Shown: positions 1-10,277, counted from the first letter of the stretch. The stretch is 46,197 nucleotides of DNA from Pluralibacter sp. (GCF_019237635.1 NZ_JAFAGS010000099.1:1-46197), one strand, 5' to 3'. Program-made: numbers and translations. Notes: generated by a model not told the origin, from the letters alone.

Positions 1-89
1 GGAAACGCTGCCGCCAGGACGGCGCTACCGCAACCCCCAAATACCAGCCAGAATGTACCAAAGGATTCCGCTGCCAGTTTTCTGAACAT
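1..89 (-). CDS. aqpZ: Aquaporin Z, 5' fragment cut by the window edge
   Basis: The reverse strand reads from an ATG at 89 down to the window edge and gives [19 protein letters not shown] and so on, the start of the first membrane helix of aquaporin Z. A good ribosome-binding site (GAGGTGG) sits just upstream at about 93-99. AqpZ is the inner-membrane water channel of enterobacteria. Only about 29 codons are present, so the NPA pore motifs cannot be seen. It is divergent from ybjD, as in E. coli, which supports the identification. Confidence 0.9.
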   Translation of the reverse strand, partial: MFRKLAAESFGTFWLVFGGCGSAVLAAAF

Positions 90-491
90 AACCACCTCAA
101 AAAATAACGGTGACGGTATTCCCGCACCGGATCTTATTTATCGCCACAAAGGGATGACGATACAATTAAAGTAACCGTTATTTTAAGAACGAAACGCATC
201 CCTTTACCAGTTAATTTGCATAAATAAATTTATGTTAAGGATTTTGCCGTTATTCCTTGTACAGAATGGATGTGATATCAGTATAGAGTAATTTGGGATA
301 ATCAAAGATCCGTTCGAATTAATAACAATTAAGTCGATAAACTACTAGCAGACTTATTTTTATGCGCTGTCGTTCTGCCCGGAAATTTTTTGCAATAACA
401 TTACATTAATGCAGGTATCGTCCAGGATTTGACCCCGCTATACTCTATACTGCTGTTAACGAAAGGGAATATTTTGACGGGCGGAGGGCGT
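90..491. other. aqpZ-ybjD divergent intergenic region
   Basis: This 402-base gap between the divergent starts of aqpZ and ybjD is AT-rich compared with the genes and holds no convincing gene. It must carry both promoters. A possible ybjD -10 lies in the repeated TATACT motifs around 439-450, but no matching -35 at good spacing is obvious. The ybjD reading frame is open back to 429; the protein family begins at 492, so the upstream part is treated as non-coding. Confidence 0.5.
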
Positions 492-2150
492 ATGCTTCTC
501 GAAAGAGTGGAAATAGTCGGGTTTCGCGGAATCAACCGGATGTCGTTAATGCTGGAGCAGAACAATGTCCTGATAGGGGAGAACGCCTGGGGTAAGTCCA
601 GTCTGCTGGACGCGCTGACGCTGCTGCTGTCGCCGGAGCCCGATCTTTATCATTTTGTCCGCGAGGATTTCTGGTTCCCGCCAGGCGACCTCCAGGGCCG
701 CGAACACCATCTGCATATCGTCCTTACCTTCCGCGAACTGGAGCCCGGACGCCACCGGGTGCGCCGCTATCGCCCGCTGGCAGACGGCTGGGTGCCTTGC
801 GACGATGGCTTTCAGCGCATTTTCTACCGTCTTGAAGGCGAGCTTGCTGAAGATGGCAGTGTGATGACGCTGCGCAGCTTTATCAACAGCGAAGGGGAAG
901 CGCTGGAGCTTGACGATATCGACAATCTCGCCCAGCACCTGGTGCGGCTGATGCCGGTCCTGCGTCTGCGCGACGCGCGCTTTATGCGGCGTATCCGCAA
1001 CGGTACGGTGCCGCTCGTGCCGGACATCGAGATAACCGCGCGTCAGCTCGATTTTCTCTCGCGTGAGCTGGTCACCAGCCCGCAAAATTTAACCGATGGA
1101 CAGATTCGCCAGGGGTTGTCGGCGATGGTGCAACTGCTGGAGCACTATTTCTCCGAACAGGGGAGCACCGAATCACGCCACCGTTTGATGCGCCGTCGTT
1201 CTCACGATGAGCAGCGCAGCTGGCGCTATCTCGATATCATCAACCGCATGATCGACAAGCCGGGCGGCCGCAGCCATCGGGTGATCCTCCTTGGGCTGTT
1301 CGCCACGTTACTACAGGCCAAAGGCACGATTCGGCTGGATAGAGACGCGAGGCCGCTGCTGCTGGTGGAAGATCCGGAAACCCGCCTGCACCCCATTATG
1401 CTGTCGGTAGCCTGGAATTTACTTAACCTGCTGCCGCTGCAGCGGGTGAGCACCACCAACTCCGGCGAGATCCTGTCGATGACGCCCGTGGAGCATGTCT
1501 GTCGTCTGGTGCGCGACTCGTCGCGCGTTTCCGCCTGGCGTCTGGGGCCGGGAGGACTCAGCGCGGAGGACGGGCGGCGTATTGCCTTCCATATTCGTTT
1601 TAACCGCGCCTCCTCGCTGTTTTCCCGCTGCTGGCTGCTGGTGGAGGGGGAGACCGAAACCTGGGTGATTAACGAATTTGCGCGCCAGTGCGGCCACCAT
1701 TTCGATGCAGAAGGGATCAAGGTGATTGAGTTCGCTCAGTCAGGCCTCAAGCCGCTCATTAAGTTTGCCCGACGGATGGGGATTGAGTGGCATGTCCTGG
1801 TGGATGGCGATGAGGCAGGGAAAAAATATGCCGCCACGGTGCGTAGTCTGCTGAATAACGACCGGGAGCTTGAGCATCATCATTTGACCACGCTGCCCGC
1901 CATGGACATGGAGCATTTCTTGTACCGCCAGGGGTTTGATGATGTCTATCACCGGGTCGCGCAGCTACCGGACACTATTCCGATGAACATGCGGCGAGTG
2001 ATCACCAAAGCGATTCACCGCTCATCGAAACCGGATCTGGCCATTGAGGTGGCGATGGAGGCAGGGCATCGCGGGGTGGATGCTGTGCCGACCCTGCTGA
2101 AGAAAATGTTTTCCCGCGTGCTGTGGCTTGCCCGCGGGAGAGCGGATTAG
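492..2150 (+). CDS. ybjD: OLD-family ATPase with C-terminal TOPRIM domain, YbjD
   Basis: This 552-residue protein has the same length and near-identical start and end as E. coli YbjD. The N-terminal SMC/ABC-like ATPase domain carries a Walker A motif GENAWGKS at residues 29-36, and an ABC-type VEDPETRLHP segment follows near residue 300. A TOPRIM-like domain starts about residue 380, with the LVEGETE glutamate and VDGDEAG acidic motifs at about 384-388 and 437-442. OLD-family proteins pair an ATPase with a metal-dependent nuclease; the substrate of YbjD is not established. Start chosen at 492 because GGAGGG precedes it and the family begins MLLERVEIVGF. The stop overlaps the convergent ybjX stop by four bases. 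Confidence 0.93.
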   Translation: MLLERVEIVGFRGINRMSLMLEQNNVLIGENAWGKSSLLDALTLLLSPEPDLYHFVREDFWFPPGDLQGREHHLHIVLTFRELEPGRHRVRRYRPLADGWVPCDDGFQRIFYRLEGELAEDGSVMTLRSFINSEGEALELDDIDNLAQHLVRLMPVLRLRDARFMRRIRNGTVPLVPDIEITARQLDFLSRELVTSPQNLTDGQIRQGLSAMVQLLEHYFSEQGSTESRHRLMRRRSHDEQRSWRYLDIINRMIDKPGGRSHRVILLGLFATLLQAKGTIRLDRDARPLLLVEDPETRLHPIMLSVAWNLLNLLPLQRVSTTNSGEILSMTPVEHVCRLVRDSSRVSAWRLGPGGLSAEDGRRIAFHIRFNRASSLFSRCWLLVEGETETWVINEFARQCGHHFDAEGIKVIEFAQSGLKPLIKFARRMGIEWHVLVDGDEAGKKYAATVRSLLNNDRELEHHHLTTLPAMDMEHFLYRQGFDDVYHRVAQLPDTIPMNMRRVITKAIHRSSKPDLAIEVAMEAGHRGVDAVPTLLKKMFSRVLWLARGRAD

Positions 2151-3112
2151 TACGGATGAGCGCAGAGCTGCTCGGTCTGCGCCTGCAGGCTGTCGAGCAG
2201 CTCGTAGCGACGGCGGTATTCCGAACGTTTCTTACTGGCAATCTCTTCCATTGGCTTGCGCGCCATCACCAGCGGCAGGAGAAAATCACCGTGACCGTCA
2301 ATGTTGCCGCCCAGGGATTCCCAGAAGCTGTTGTAGTCGGCGTGTAGCTTATCCTGCTTCTTCTTGCGATAGCGGATGCTGCGATAGATGTGCGTTTCAT
2401 TGCTGACGGCACGGATGGATTCCACGCCAAGCTGTTTGCCGACGATCATCGCCGTTTCAACCAGCAGGCGCTTTGGAAAAAGTCCGTTACAGGATTTCGT
2501 GGCGACCTGAATCAGCTCATGCGACACGTGTGCTTTCGCCCCCTGCATCCCGCCGATATACATCGTGTGCTTGCCGTCAAACTGGCACAGGGTAAAGGTC
2601 ATTTCTGCGAGCACGGTATTTTCGCTGTCGCAGAAAATCAGCGTGGCTTCACCTTCTTTATCCCGCATCGCGTCGGTGAGCAGGCGAATTGCGAAGCTCT
2701 GCTCATCGCGGCCGGTCAGGGTGGCGAGCGTAATTCCCGCTTTGCTCAGAGAGCCGTTCAGCACCTGTGCTGGTAAACGCTGGCCCATGGTCTGGTAGTG
2801 CCAGTTCAGCGCATCGATTGTGCTCTGACGCTGCATGTTCATCGATAACCACGGGCGATGCAGGCGGCATGGCAGGCCCGGCTGCACTTTCAGCATCTGC
2901 ATCAGACGCGGCTGCTTCGCCAGAGAGTCCAGCAGCTGTTTGGTCGAAAAGGGGGTCGCCAGAGAACGGAGCATGAATTTACGGCGGTAGGCCGGGTTCT
3001 GCCACGCGAGTCCTGGCGTTAACAGACCTTTTCTCAGCAGGTGAAACAAATCCCAACCTGATTTCGGTTGAGGCAGATCGGTATCGTGCGGAGCGTCAGC
3101 GATGAGAGACAT
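2147..3112 (-). CDS. ybjX: VirK/YbjX family protein (DUF535)
   Basis: The 321-residue protein matches YbjX of the DUF535/VirK family. Salmonella and Shigella homologues (YbjX, VirK) have been linked to survival in the host and to antimicrobial-peptide resistance, but the biochemical activity is unknown. No signal peptide or clear membrane helix is seen. In Salmonella the family is connected to PhoP; no PhoP box was confirmed here. It lies tail-to-tail with ybjD, sharing 2147-2150, so no terminator can fit between them. The identification rests on overall sequence and gene order; the molecular role is unassigned. Confidence 0.9.
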   Translation of the reverse strand: MSLIADAPHDTDLPQPKSGWDLFHLLRKGLLTPGLAWQNPAYRRKFMLRSLATPFSTKQLLDSLAKQPRLMQMLKVQPGLPCRLHRPWLSMNMQRQSTIDALNWHYQTMGQRLPAQVLNGSLSKAGITLATLTGRDEQSFAIRLLTDAMRDKEGEATLIFCDSENTVLAEMTFTLCQFDGKHTMYIGGMQGAKAHVSHELIQVATKSCNGLFPKRLLVETAMIVGKQLGVESIRAVSNETHIYRSIRYRKKKQDKLHADYNSFWESLGGNIDGHGDFLLPLVMARKPMEEIASKKRSEYRRRYELLDSLQAQTEQLCAHPY

Positions 3113-3267
3113 TGGAAGCCTGGTATTTATTAATTAATTACCCGATATTCCAGCAGAACATTTCTCAATATTTATGCAACGGATGAATGATTTGGGAGTA
3201 AAAGAAGTGTTTTGTTGATGAAATGTTTAGATACAATCACCGCCGGACTCTATTATCTGGAATTTTT

Positions 3268-4383
3268 ATGAACCTGAAGGGAAAAGGCAAAAAGCGTTAC
3301 ATCGCGATCGCCGTGCTGGTGGTTCTGGCGGGAGGCTGGGTGTGGCGTACATTGAACGCGCCATTACCGCAATATCAGACGATGATTGTTCGTAAAGGCG
3401 ACCTGCAGCAAAACGTGCTGGCGACCGGCAAGCTTGATGCGCTGCGCAAGGTCGATGTCGGGGCGCAGGTCAGTGGACAGTTAAAAACCTTGCCGGTGAA
3501 CATCGGCGATAAGGTCAAAAAAGATCAACTGCTGGGGGTCATTGACCCCGAACAGGCGCAAAACCAGATCAAGGAAGTCGAAGCGACGTTGATGGAGCTG
3601 CGTGCGCAGCGCCTGCAGGCCGTGGCCGAACGCAAGCTGGCGCAGGTGACGCTGGCGCGCAATCAGCAACTGGCGAAGACTCAGTTGATCTCGCGTCAGG
3701 ATCTGGATACTTCGGCGACCGATCTGGCGGTAAAAGAGGCGCAGATCGGCACCATCGATGCGCAAATCAAGCGCAATCAGGCGACGCTGGACACCGCGAA
3801 AACTAACCTCGATTACACCCGTATTCTGGCGCCGATGGCGGGTGAAGTGACGCAAATCACCACGTTGCAAGGACAAACGGTGATTGCCGCGCAGCAGGCG
3901 CCGAACATCCTGACGCTGGCTGACCTTAGCACCATGCTGGTAAAAGCGCAGGTGTCAGAAGCCGACGTGATTCACCTGACGCCCGGGCAAAAGGCCTGGT
4001 TTACCGTGCTTGGCGACCCGCTGACCCGCTATGAGGGGCGCCTGAAAGACATTCTGCCGACGCCGGAAAAGGTCAATGACGCCATCTTCTATTATGCCCG
4101 CTTCGAAGTGCCGAATCCGCAGGGCGTGCTGCGTCTCGAAATGACGGCGCAGGTGCATATTCAGCTCTCTGGCATCAATAACGTATTGACCATTCCGCTG
4201 TCGGCGCTGGGCGATACCGTAGGCGATAACCGCTACAACGTACGGTTGCTGCGTAATGGCGAAGTGAAAGACAGAGAAGTGAGCATCGGGGCGCGTAACG
4301 ATACGGATGTGGAAATCGTCAAGGGGCTGGAGGAGGGCGATGAAGTCATTACCGGTGAAAGCAGGCCCGGAGCGGCAAAATGA
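3268..4383 (+). CDS. macA: MacA, periplasmic adaptor of the MacAB-TolC export pump
   Basis: This is the membrane-fusion protein that links the MacB ATPase to TolC; the pump exports macrolides, enterotoxin and haem-related substrates in E. coli. The 371-residue length equals the E. coli protein. One N-terminal membrane anchor spans about residues 11-27, followed by split lipoyl halves ([11 protein letters not shown] near 55-65) and a long alpha-hairpin coiled coil at about 92-184 that contacts TolC. The frame is open to 3223, but the family start and the residue before the anchor favour the ATG at 3268. Its TGA overlaps the macB ATG (ATGA), so the two are translationally coupled. Confidence 0.95.
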   Translation: MNLKGKGKKRYIAIAVLVVLAGGWVWRTLNAPLPQYQTMIVRKGDLQQNVLATGKLDALRKVDVGAQVSGQLKTLPVNIGDKVKKDQLLGVIDPEQAQNQIKEVEATLMELRAQRLQAVAERKLAQVTLARNQQLAKTQLISRQDLDTSATDLAVKEAQIGTIDAQIKRNQATLDTAKTNLDYTRILAPMAGEVTQITTLQGQTVIAAQQAPNILTLADLSTMLVKAQVSEADVIHLTPGQKAWFTVLGDPLTRYEGRLKDILPTPEKVNDAIFYYARFEVPNPQGVLRLEMTAQVHIQLSGINNVLTIPLSALGDTVGDNRYNVRLLRNGEVKDREVSIGARNDTDVEIVKGLEEGDEVITGESRPGAAK

Positions 4384-6323
4384 CGACGCTGCTTGAGCTA
4401 AAGGATATTCGCCGCAGCTACCCTTCCGGGGACGGTAGCGTAGAGGTGCTCAAGGGCGTCACGCTTTCCGTGAATGCCGGGGAGATGGTGGCCATTGTCG
4501 GCGCGTCCGGCTCCGGGAAGTCGACGCTGATGAATATCCTTGGCTGTCTGGATAAGCCGACGTCCGGTACCTATCGTGTGGAAGGCGTCGATATCGCCAC
4601 GCTGGACAGCGATGCGCTGGCGCGGCTGCGGCGCGATCATTTCGGTTTTATCTTTCAGCGCTATCACCTGTTGCCGCACCTGACGGCGGCGCAAAACGTC
4701 GAAGTGCCTGCCGTCTATGCGGGCAATGACCGTCAGCAGCGCCTGGCGCGGGCGCGCGACCTGCTCGGGCGACTCGGCCTTAACGAGCGCGTTGATTACC
4801 GCCCGTCGCAGCTTTCGGGCGGCCAGCAGCAGCGCGTCAGTATCGCCCGCGCGCTGATGAACGGCGGTCAGGTGATCCTCGCGGATGAACCTACCGGCGC
4901 GCTCGACAGCCATTCCGGCGAAGAGGTAATGGCGATTTTGCACCAGCTCAAGGAGCAGGGGCATACGGTCATCATTGTGACGCACGACCCGGAGGTGGCG
5001 GCGCAGGCGGAGCGGATCGTCGAGATCCGCGACGGTGAGATAATCAGTAATCCGCCAGCCAAACCTGCTGTCACGGCGCGCGTTGAGTCAGAAAAGGCGC
5101 TGTCTGCTTCCGGCTGGCGGCAGTTTAGCGGCGGGTTTCGGGAAGCGCTGACCATGGCGTGGCGGGCGCTGGCGGCAAACAAAATGCGCACGCTGCTCAC
5201 TATGCTTGGCATTATCATCGGTATCGCCTCGGTGGTGTCGATTGTGATTGTTGGCGACGCGGCCAAACAGATGGTGCTGGCGGATATCCGGGCGATGGGC
5301 ACCAACACCATCGATGTCTATCCGGGAAAAGATTTTGGCGATGACGATCCGCAGTACCAGCAGGCGCTGAAGTATGACGACCTGCTGGCCATTCAGCAGC
5401 AGCTGTGGGTCAGCTCTGCGACGCCTGCGGTCTCTAAAAACCTGCGCCTGCGGGTCAATAACACCGACGTGGCGGCAAGCGCCAACGGCGTCGGACCGCA
5501 CTATTTTAACGTTTACGGCATGAGCTTCAGCGAAGGCAGCACGTTTAATGATGTGCAGCTGCGAGGACGAGCGCAGGTGGTGGTGCTTGATGGTAACACC
5601 CGGCGCCAGCTGTTCCCGCACAAGGTCAGCGTCGTGGGTGAAATCATTCTGGTCGGCAATATGCCCGCTACCGTCATCGGTGTGGCGGATGAAAAGCAGT
5701 CGATGTTCGGCAGCAGTAAAATTCTGCGCGTCTGGTTGCCTTACACCACCATGGCAGGACGGGTGATAGGGCAATCGTGGCTTAACTCGGTAACGGTGCG
5801 GGTCAAAGAGGGCTATGACAGCACCCTGGCGGAGCAGCAGCTCACCCGGCTGCTAAGCCTGCGGCATGGTAAGAAAGATTTCTTCACCTGGAATATGGAC
5901 AGTATCCTGAAAACGGCGGAACGGACCACACACACCCTTCAGTTGTTCCTGACGCTGGTGGCGGTGATTTCGCTGGTGGTGGGCGGTATTGGGGTGATGA
6001 ATATCATGCTGGTGTCGGTCACCGAACGCACGCGTGAGATTGGCATCCGCATGGCGGTGGGCGCGCGGGCGTCCGACGTGCTACAGCAGTTTTTGATAGA
6101 AGCCGTGCTGGTGTGCCTGGTGGGCGGGGCGTTAGGCGTCGGGCTGTCGTTGATGATAGCTTTCACCCTGCAACTGTTCCTGCCAGACTGGCAGATAGGC
6201 TTTTCTCCGCTGGCGTTGCTGATGGCGTTTGTCTGCTCGACGCTGACCGGCGTGCTGTTTGGCTGGCTACCGGCGCGTAACGCGGCGCGGCTCGATCCGG
6301 TGGATGCGCTGGCGCGTGAATAG
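4380..6323 (+). CDS. macB: MacB, ABC-type export ATPase/permease
   Basis: At 647 residues this is a full MacB: an N-terminal ABC ATPase followed by a four-helix permease with a large periplasmic domain. Walker A GASGSGKS is at residues 41-48, the signature LSGGQQQR is near 145-152, and Walker B with DEPTG is near 166-172. The first membrane helix lies near residue 275 and the last three are in the C-terminal 140 residues, separated by the periplasmic region. It works as a dimer with MacA and TolC as a mechanotransmission pump. It overlaps macA by four bases and is followed by a bidirectional terminator shared with cspD. Confidence 0.96.
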   Translation: MTTLLELKDIRRSYPSGDGSVEVLKGVTLSVNAGEMVAIVGASGSGKSTLMNILGCLDKPTSGTYRVEGVDIATLDSDALARLRRDHFGFIFQRYHLLPHLTAAQNVEVPAVYAGNDRQQRLARARDLLGRLGLNERVDYRPSQLSGGQQQRVSIARALMNGGQVILADEPTGALDSHSGEEVMAILHQLKEQGHTVIIVTHDPEVAAQAERIVEIRDGEIISNPPAKPAVTARVESEKALSASGWRQFSGGFREALTMAWRALAANKMRTLLTMLGIIIGIASVVSIVIVGDAAKQMVLADIRAMGTNTIDVYPGKDFGDDDPQYQQALKYDDLLAIQQQLWVSSATPAVSKNLRLRVNNTDVAASANGVGPHYFNVYGMSFSEGSTFNDVQLRGRAQVVVLDGNTRRQLFPHKVSVVGEIILVGNMPATVIGVADEKQSMFGSSKILRVWLPYTTMAGRVIGQSWLNSVTVRVKEGYDSTLAEQQLTRLLSLRHGKKDFFTWNMDSILKTAERTTHTLQLFLTLVAVISLVVGGIGVMNIMLVSVTERTREIGIRMAVGARASDVLQQFLIEAVLVCLVGGALGVGLSLMIAFTLQLFLPDWQIGFSPLALLMAFVCSTLTGVLFGWLPARNAARLDPVDALARE

Positions 6324-6331
6324 TGATAAAT

Positions 6332-6361
6332 AAAAATGCCAGTCATCAGGACTGGCATTTT
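6332..6361. terminator. Bidirectional terminator between macB and cspD
   Basis: A 10-bp perfect stem (AAATGCCAGT / ACTGGCATTT) closes a 7-base loop, with A and T runs on the two sides. Position between two convergent genes fits termination in both directions. Confidence 0.85.
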
Positions 6362-6393
6362 GTCTGCAGGATGTACACAATGAAGCAGGAGCA

Positions 6394-6615
6394 CTATGCT
6401 GCTGTTTCTGCTTCCACAGGGATAATTACGCTAGCGTGGTTGCCTTTTGGTCCCTGGTGAACATCAAACCGAACGGGCTGTCCGGCTTTTAACGTTCTGT
6501 AACCATCCATCTGGATGGTAGAATAGTGGGCGAAAATATCTTCGCCGCCGCCCTCAGGGCAGATGAAACCGAACCCTTTGGCATTGTTGAACCACTTAAC
6601 AGTACCCATTTCCAT
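6394..6615 (-). CDS. cspD: CspD, cold-shock-like inhibitor of DNA replication
   Basis: The 73-residue protein has one cold-shock domain with the RNP1 motif KGFGFI and RNP2-like DIFAHYS. In E. coli CspD is a stationary-phase protein, not cold-induced, that binds single-stranded DNA and blocks replication, and it is degraded by Lon. The frame is open to 6774, but those 53 extra codons have no family counterpart. The start at 6615 (MEMGTVKWF) is preceded by AAGGA. The gene is divergent from clpS-clpA, the usual enterobacterial arrangement. Confidence 0.95.
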   Translation of the reverse strand: MEMGTVKWFNNAKGFGFICPEGGGEDIFAHYSTIQMDGYRTLKAGQPVRFDVHQGPKGNHASVIIPVEAETAA

Positions 6616-6937
6616 ACTTCGACATCCTTCGTAAATCTTTATAATCAGATGGAATGAACCGGTGGTGGAGCCGGATGGCTGTACAAAACCTCGCCAACTC
6701 TCGCCTGTACAATTTAGATAAATCAGGCATCGCGTCAAGCGGCAGATAGGGGAAAGCGATGGAAAATGCATCAAAATTTGAAGCAGTTAACGCTATTGCG
6801 CGGTTTGTGACAGGCGTCGCGGATAGGAACAATAGATGATAGTTATCTATGATCTACTGTAGATTCAAATTGTGTATAGACTCTGGTCAGCGACGGGGAA
6901 ATCCCGCCTGAGTCGTAACTGAAGATGAACACTGACA
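6616..6937. promoter_or_regulatory. cspD-clpS divergent regulatory region
   Basis: This 322-base gap separates divergent cspD and clpS and must hold both promoters. A short inverted repeat, ATAGAT-N7-ATCTAT, lies at 6832-6850, upstream of clpS. No gene is seen here. A longer upstream frame of cspD crosses the region but has no family support. Confidence 0.5.
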
Positions 6938-7258
6938 ATGAGCAAGACGCGTGATTGGCTGGATTTTGACCAGTTAACAAAAGACCAGGTTCGCGATGCG
7001 CTAAAACCGCCAGCGATGTATAAAGTGATATTAGTCAATGATGATTACACTCCAATGGAGTTTGTTATTGACGTGTTACAGAAATTCTTTTCTTATGATG
7101 TAGAACGTGCAACGCAACTGATGCTTACGGTTCACTATCAAGGGAAAGCCATCTGCGGCGTGTTTACCGCCGAAGTGGCTGAAACCAAAGTCGCCATGGT
7201 GAACCAGTATGCGAGGGAGAACGAGCATCCGTTGCTGTGTACGCTGGAACAGGCCTGA
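6938..7258 (+). CDS. clpS: ClpS, N-degron adaptor for ClpAP
   Basis: ClpS binds the N-terminal Leu, Phe, Tyr or Trp of N-degron substrates and delivers them to ClpA. The 106-residue protein shows the substrate-pocket residues N34, D35, D36, T38, M40 and V65-H66 in NDDYTPMEF and LTVHYQGKA, numbered exactly as in E. coli. The flexible N-terminal tail that engages the ClpA pore is also present (about residues 1-25). It precedes clpA by 30 bases, so the two are probably co-transcribed. Confidence 0.97.
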   Translation: MSKTRDWLDFDQLTKDQVRDALKPPAMYKVILVNDDYTPMEFVIDVLQKFFSYDVERATQLMLTVHYQGKAICGVFTAEVAETKVAMVNQYARENEHPLLCTLEQA

Positions 7259-7288
7259 AGACAGGCATATAAATTGGGGGAGGTGCCT

Positions 7289-9565
7289 ATGCTCAATCAA
7301 GAACTGGAACTCAGTTTAAACATGGCTTTCGCCAGAGCGCGCGAGCACCGTCATGAGTTTATGACCGTCGAGCACTTACTGCTGGCGCTGCTCAGCAACC
7401 CATCCGCCCGCGAAGCGCTGGAAGCCTGCTCCGTGGATCTGGTGGCCCTGCGTCAGGAACTCGAAGCCTTCATCGAACAAACCACACCCGTCCTGCCTGC
7501 CAGCGAAGAGGAGCGCGATACACAACCGACGCTCAGCTTCCAGCGCGTGTTGCAGCGTGCGGTATTTCACGTTCAGTCTTCTGGCCGTAGCGAAGTCACC
7601 GGGGCCAACGTTCTGGTCGCGATTTTCAGCGAACAGGAGTCCCAGGCGGCCTATCTGCTGCGCAAGCATGAAGTCAGCCGCCTTGATGTGGTGAACTTCA
7701 TCTCTCACGGCACGCGTAAAGACGAGCCGAGCCAGTCTTCCGATTCCGGAAGCCAACCCAATAATGAAGAGCAAGCAGGCGGGGAGGATCGTATGGAAAA
7801 CTTCACCACCAACCTTAACCAGCTTGCGCGTGTCGGCGGTATCGACCCGCTGATTGGCCGCGAGAAAGAGCTTGAGCGCGCCGTTCAGGTGCTGTGTCGT
7901 CGCCGTAAAAACAACCCGTTGCTGGTCGGTGAGTCCGGCGTCGGTAAAACCGCTATCGCCGAAGGGCTCGCCTGGCGCATCGTCCAGGGAGACGTGCCGG
8001 AAGTGATGGCCGATTGCACCATCTATGCGCTGGATATCGGTTCACTGCTGGCGGGCACCAAATATCGCGGTGATTTTGAAAAACGCTTTAAAGCGCTGCT
8101 CAAACAGTTGGAGCAGGATACCAGCAGTATCCTGTTTATCGACGAGATCCACACCATTATCGGTGCGGGCGCGGCGTCCGGCGGGCAGGTGGATGCGGCC
8201 AACCTGATCAAACCGCTGCTCTCCAGCGGTAAGATCCGCGTGATCGGTTCGACCACCTATCAGGAATTCAGCAACATTTTCGAAAAAGACCGCGCGCTGG
8301 CGCGTCGTTTCCAGAAAATCGACATTACTGAGCCGTCGGTAGAAGAGACCGTACAGATTATCAACGGTCTGAAGCCGAAGTATGAAGCGCACCACGACGT
8401 GCGTTATACCGCGAAGGCGGTGCGTGCGGCGGTGGAGCTGGCGGTGAAATACATCAACGATCGCCACTTGCCGGATAAAGCGATCGACGTTATCGACGAG
8501 GCGGGCGCCCGCGCGCGTCTGATGCCGATAAGCCGTCGCAAGAAAACTATCAACGTGGCGGATATTGAGTCCGTGGTGGCGCGTATCGCGCGCATTCCTG
8601 AGAAGAGCGTGTCGCAGAGCGACCGCGATACCCTGAAAAATCTCGGCGATCGCCTGAAAATGCTGGTCTTTGGTCAGGATAAAGCCATTGAGGCCTTAAC
8701 CGAAGCCATCAAGATGAGCCGCGCGGGTCTCGGTCAGGATCACAAACCTGTCGGGTCATTCCTGTTTGCCGGGCCGACCGGGGTCGGGAAAACCGAGGTA
8801 ACGGTGCAGCTGTCGAAAGCGCTGGGTATTGAATTACTGCGCTTCGATATGTCTGAATATATGGAACGCCATACGGTAAGCCGCCTGATTGGCGCGCCTC
8901 CGGGTTATGTCGGTTTCGATCAGGGCGGTCTGCTCACTGATGCGGTGATCAAACATCCACACGCGGTGCTGCTGCTTGATGAAATCGAAAAAGCGCATCC
9001 GGATGTCTTCAACCTGCTGCTGCAGGTGATGGACAACGGTACGCTTACTGACAATAACGGGCGCAAAGCGGATTTCCGTAACGTCGTGCTGGTGATGACC
9101 ACCAACGCCGGGGTGCGGGAAACCGAGCGTAAGTCCATCGGCCTTATCCAGCAGGATAACAGCACTGATGCGATGGAAGAGATCAAGAAGATCTTTACGC
9201 CGGAGTTTCGTAACCGTCTGGACAACATCATCTGGTTCGATCACCTCTCTACCGATGTGATCCACCAGGTGGTCGACAAGTTTATCGTCGAGTTGCAGGT
9301 CCAACTGGATCAAAAAGGCGTGTCGCTGGAAGTGAGTCAGGAAGCTCGCGACTGGCTGGCGGAGAAAGGCTACGACCGCTCGATGGGCGCACGTCCGATG
9401 GCGCGCGTTATTCAGGACAACCTGAAAAAACCGCTGGCAAACGAGCTGCTGTTCGGCTCGCTGGTCGATGGTGGTCAGGTAACTGTGGCTCTTGATACCG
9501 GGAAAAACGAGCTCACCTATGACTTCCAGGCGGCGCAGAAGCACAAGCCAGAAGCCGCGCATTAA
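7289..9565 (+). CDS. clpA: ClpA, AAA+ unfoldase of the ClpAP protease
   Basis: The 758-residue protein unfolds substrates and feeds them to ClpP. It has an N domain (1-140) that docks ClpS, then two AAA+ modules: Walker A GESGVGKT at 214-221 with DEIH Walker B near 285, and GPTGVGKT at 495-502 with [11 protein letters not shown] near 565. An IGL-type ClpP-contact loop (KSIGLI) lies near residue 616. The frame opens at 7274, but the family start at 7289 has GGGGGAGGT just upstream. A second in-frame start at codon 169 is described separately. A strong terminator follows. Confidence 0.98.
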   Translation: MLNQELELSLNMAFARAREHRHEFMTVEHLLLALLSNPSAREALEACSVDLVALRQELEAFIEQTTPVLPASEEERDTQPTLSFQRVLQRAVFHVQSSGRSEVTGANVLVAIFSEQESQAAYLLRKHEVSRLDVVNFISHGTRKDEPSQSSDSGSQPNNEEQAGGEDRMENFTTNLNQLARVGGIDPLIGREKELERAVQVLCRRRKNNPLLVGESGVGKTAIAEGLAWRIVQGDVPEVMADCTIYALDIGSLLAGTKYRGDFEKRFKALLKQLEQDTSSILFIDEIHTIIGAGAASGGQVDAANLIKPLLSSGKIRVIGSTTYQEFSNIFEKDRALARRFQKIDITEPSVEETVQIINGLKPKYEAHHDVRYTAKAVRAAVELAVKYINDRHLPDKAIDVIDEAGARARLMPISRRKKTINVADIESVVARIARIPEKSVSQSDRDTLKNLGDRLKMLVFGQDKAIEALTEAIKMSRAGLGQDHKPVGSFLFAGPTGVGKTEVTVQLSKALGIELLRFDMSEYMERHTVSRLIGAPPGYVGFDQGGLLTDAVIKHPHAVLLLDEIEKAHPDVFNLLLQVMDNGTLTDNNGRKADFRNVVLVMTTNAGVRETERKSIGLIQQDNSTDAMEEIKKIFTPEFRNRLDNIIWFDHLSTDVIHQVVDKFIVELQVQLDQKGVSLEVSQEARDWLAEKGYDRSMGARPMARVIQDNLKKPLANELLFGSLVDGGQVTVALDTGKNELTYDFQAAQKHKPEAAH
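7780..7795 (+). promoter_or_regulatory. clpA: Internal ribosome-binding site and ATG for a short ClpA form
   Basis: Inside clpA, GGGGAGGAT is followed by ATG at 7793, which is codon 169. In E. coli the same methionine starts a second, roughly 65-kDa ClpA product lacking the N domain. The preserved, strong Shine-Dalgarno here suggests the same dual product, although the purine-rich bases also encode GGED. Confidence 0.7.
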
Positions 9566-9594
9566 GATATTTTAGCTGTTTAAAGGCACAACGG

Positions 9595-9619
9595 AGCCGG
9601 GCGAAAGCCCGGCTTTTTT
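9595..9619 (+). terminator. clpA intrinsic terminator
   Basis: An 8-bp GC-rich stem (AGCCGGGC / GCCCGGCT) with a GAAA tetraloop is followed by six T residues. It lies 30 bases past the clpA stop and just ahead of the convergent antitoxin gene. Confidence 0.93.
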
Positions 9620-9642
9620 ATGCTCTTCTCTGAAGTCGTCAT

Positions 9643-9948
9643 CTACGGGTTATCGGGGGTATGAACGGTAATCGCAATTTTGACACCGCAGGCGGACGCA
9701 TAGCGTTTGAGTGTGGTCCATGTCGCACGATCGATGTTGCGTTCCAGACGGCTAATTGCTGGTGCACTGACTCCCATACGAGCGGCAACTTCTGCGCGAG
9801 TGAGCCCGGCGTTTTCTCGCCATTCTGTGAGTTGTTCCAGAAGGGCAAATTCCTCCCCGGCTTCCTCATAGGCCCGGATAGATTCAGGCGTGTTGAGTGT
9901 GCGGACTTCGACTTCTTCGTGGGTGTACAGCTTAATTTTCTTCGGCAT
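9643..9948 (-). CDS. XRE-family antitoxin (HigA-like), second gene of a toxin-antitoxin pair
   Basis: The 101-residue protein has a C-terminal helix-turn-helix of the XRE/Cro type: RAEVAARMGVSAPAISRLER at about residues 52-71. The N-terminal half is charged and probably wraps the toxin. Such antitoxins neutralise the partner toxin and repress their own operon. It overlaps the upstream toxin gene by 17 bases, and its Shine-Dalgarno (GGAGATGATAA) lies inside the toxin's last codons, so translation is coupled. The toxin-first order is typical of higBA-type modules. It is not part of the K-12 clpA-infA interval, so it appears to be accessory. Exact subfamily name left open. Confidence 0.85.
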   Translation of the reverse strand: MPKKIKLYTHEEVEVRTLNTPESIRAYEEAGEEFALLEQLTEWRENAGLTRAEVAARMGVSAPAISRLERNIDRATWTTLKRYASACGVKIAITVHTPDNP

Positions 9949-10258
9949 TTATCATCTCCTCGAAGCGTTGCAATGCCATATCGATTTCGCGCGCGGGCGT
10001 TTTTTCGGTTTTCTTGATAAAACAGCGCAAAACGTAAATGCGCTGATGACGATGGAAAATAAACAGGGTACGGGAAATGTTTGTCCCTGGTGCTCGGAGT
10101 TCAAACAGTCCTTGCCTGAGCGGGCGTGAATGGGGAAAACGCAAATTATTCCCTTGTTCAGACAATGTGCGAAGCAGCCGCATCGTTTTCCCCCGCAGAG
10201 CCTCAGGAAGTGCAATGATTTCGTCAGCGGCCTCGGGATGGTAGATCATCGTAAACAT
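9932..10258 (-). CDS. RelE/ParE-superfamily toxin (HigB/Gp49-like)
   Basis: The 108-residue basic protein resembles the phage Gp49-like/HigB branch of the RelE toxin superfamily. The family-typical C-terminal stretch FIKKTEKTPAREIDMAL is near residues 80-96, and a central LRQGLFELRAPG strand is present. These toxins usually cleave mRNA on the ribosome. Two starts are possible: 10264 has its AGGGA directly abutting the ATG, while 10258 has AGGGA six bases upstream, so 10258 is preferred. It is transcribed first, then the overlapping antitoxin. Two palindromes over the presumed promoter fit autoregulation. Activity is inferred from the family and has not been shown here. Confidence 0.85.
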   Translation of the reverse strand: MFTMIYHPEAADEIIALPEALRGKTMRLLRTLSEQGNNLRFPHSRPLRQGLFELRAPGTNISRTLFIFHRHQRIYVLRCFIKKTEKTPAREIDMALQRFEEMINAEEN

Positions 10259-10277
10259 ACTCATTCCCTGAAGTTGG

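Noticed and set aside
492-2150. YbjD as part of a Gabija- or retron-type defence system because of its OLD ATPase-TOPRIM layout
   Set aside because: No partner helicase (GajB) or reverse transcriptase is adjacent; it is the conserved core-genome ybjD.
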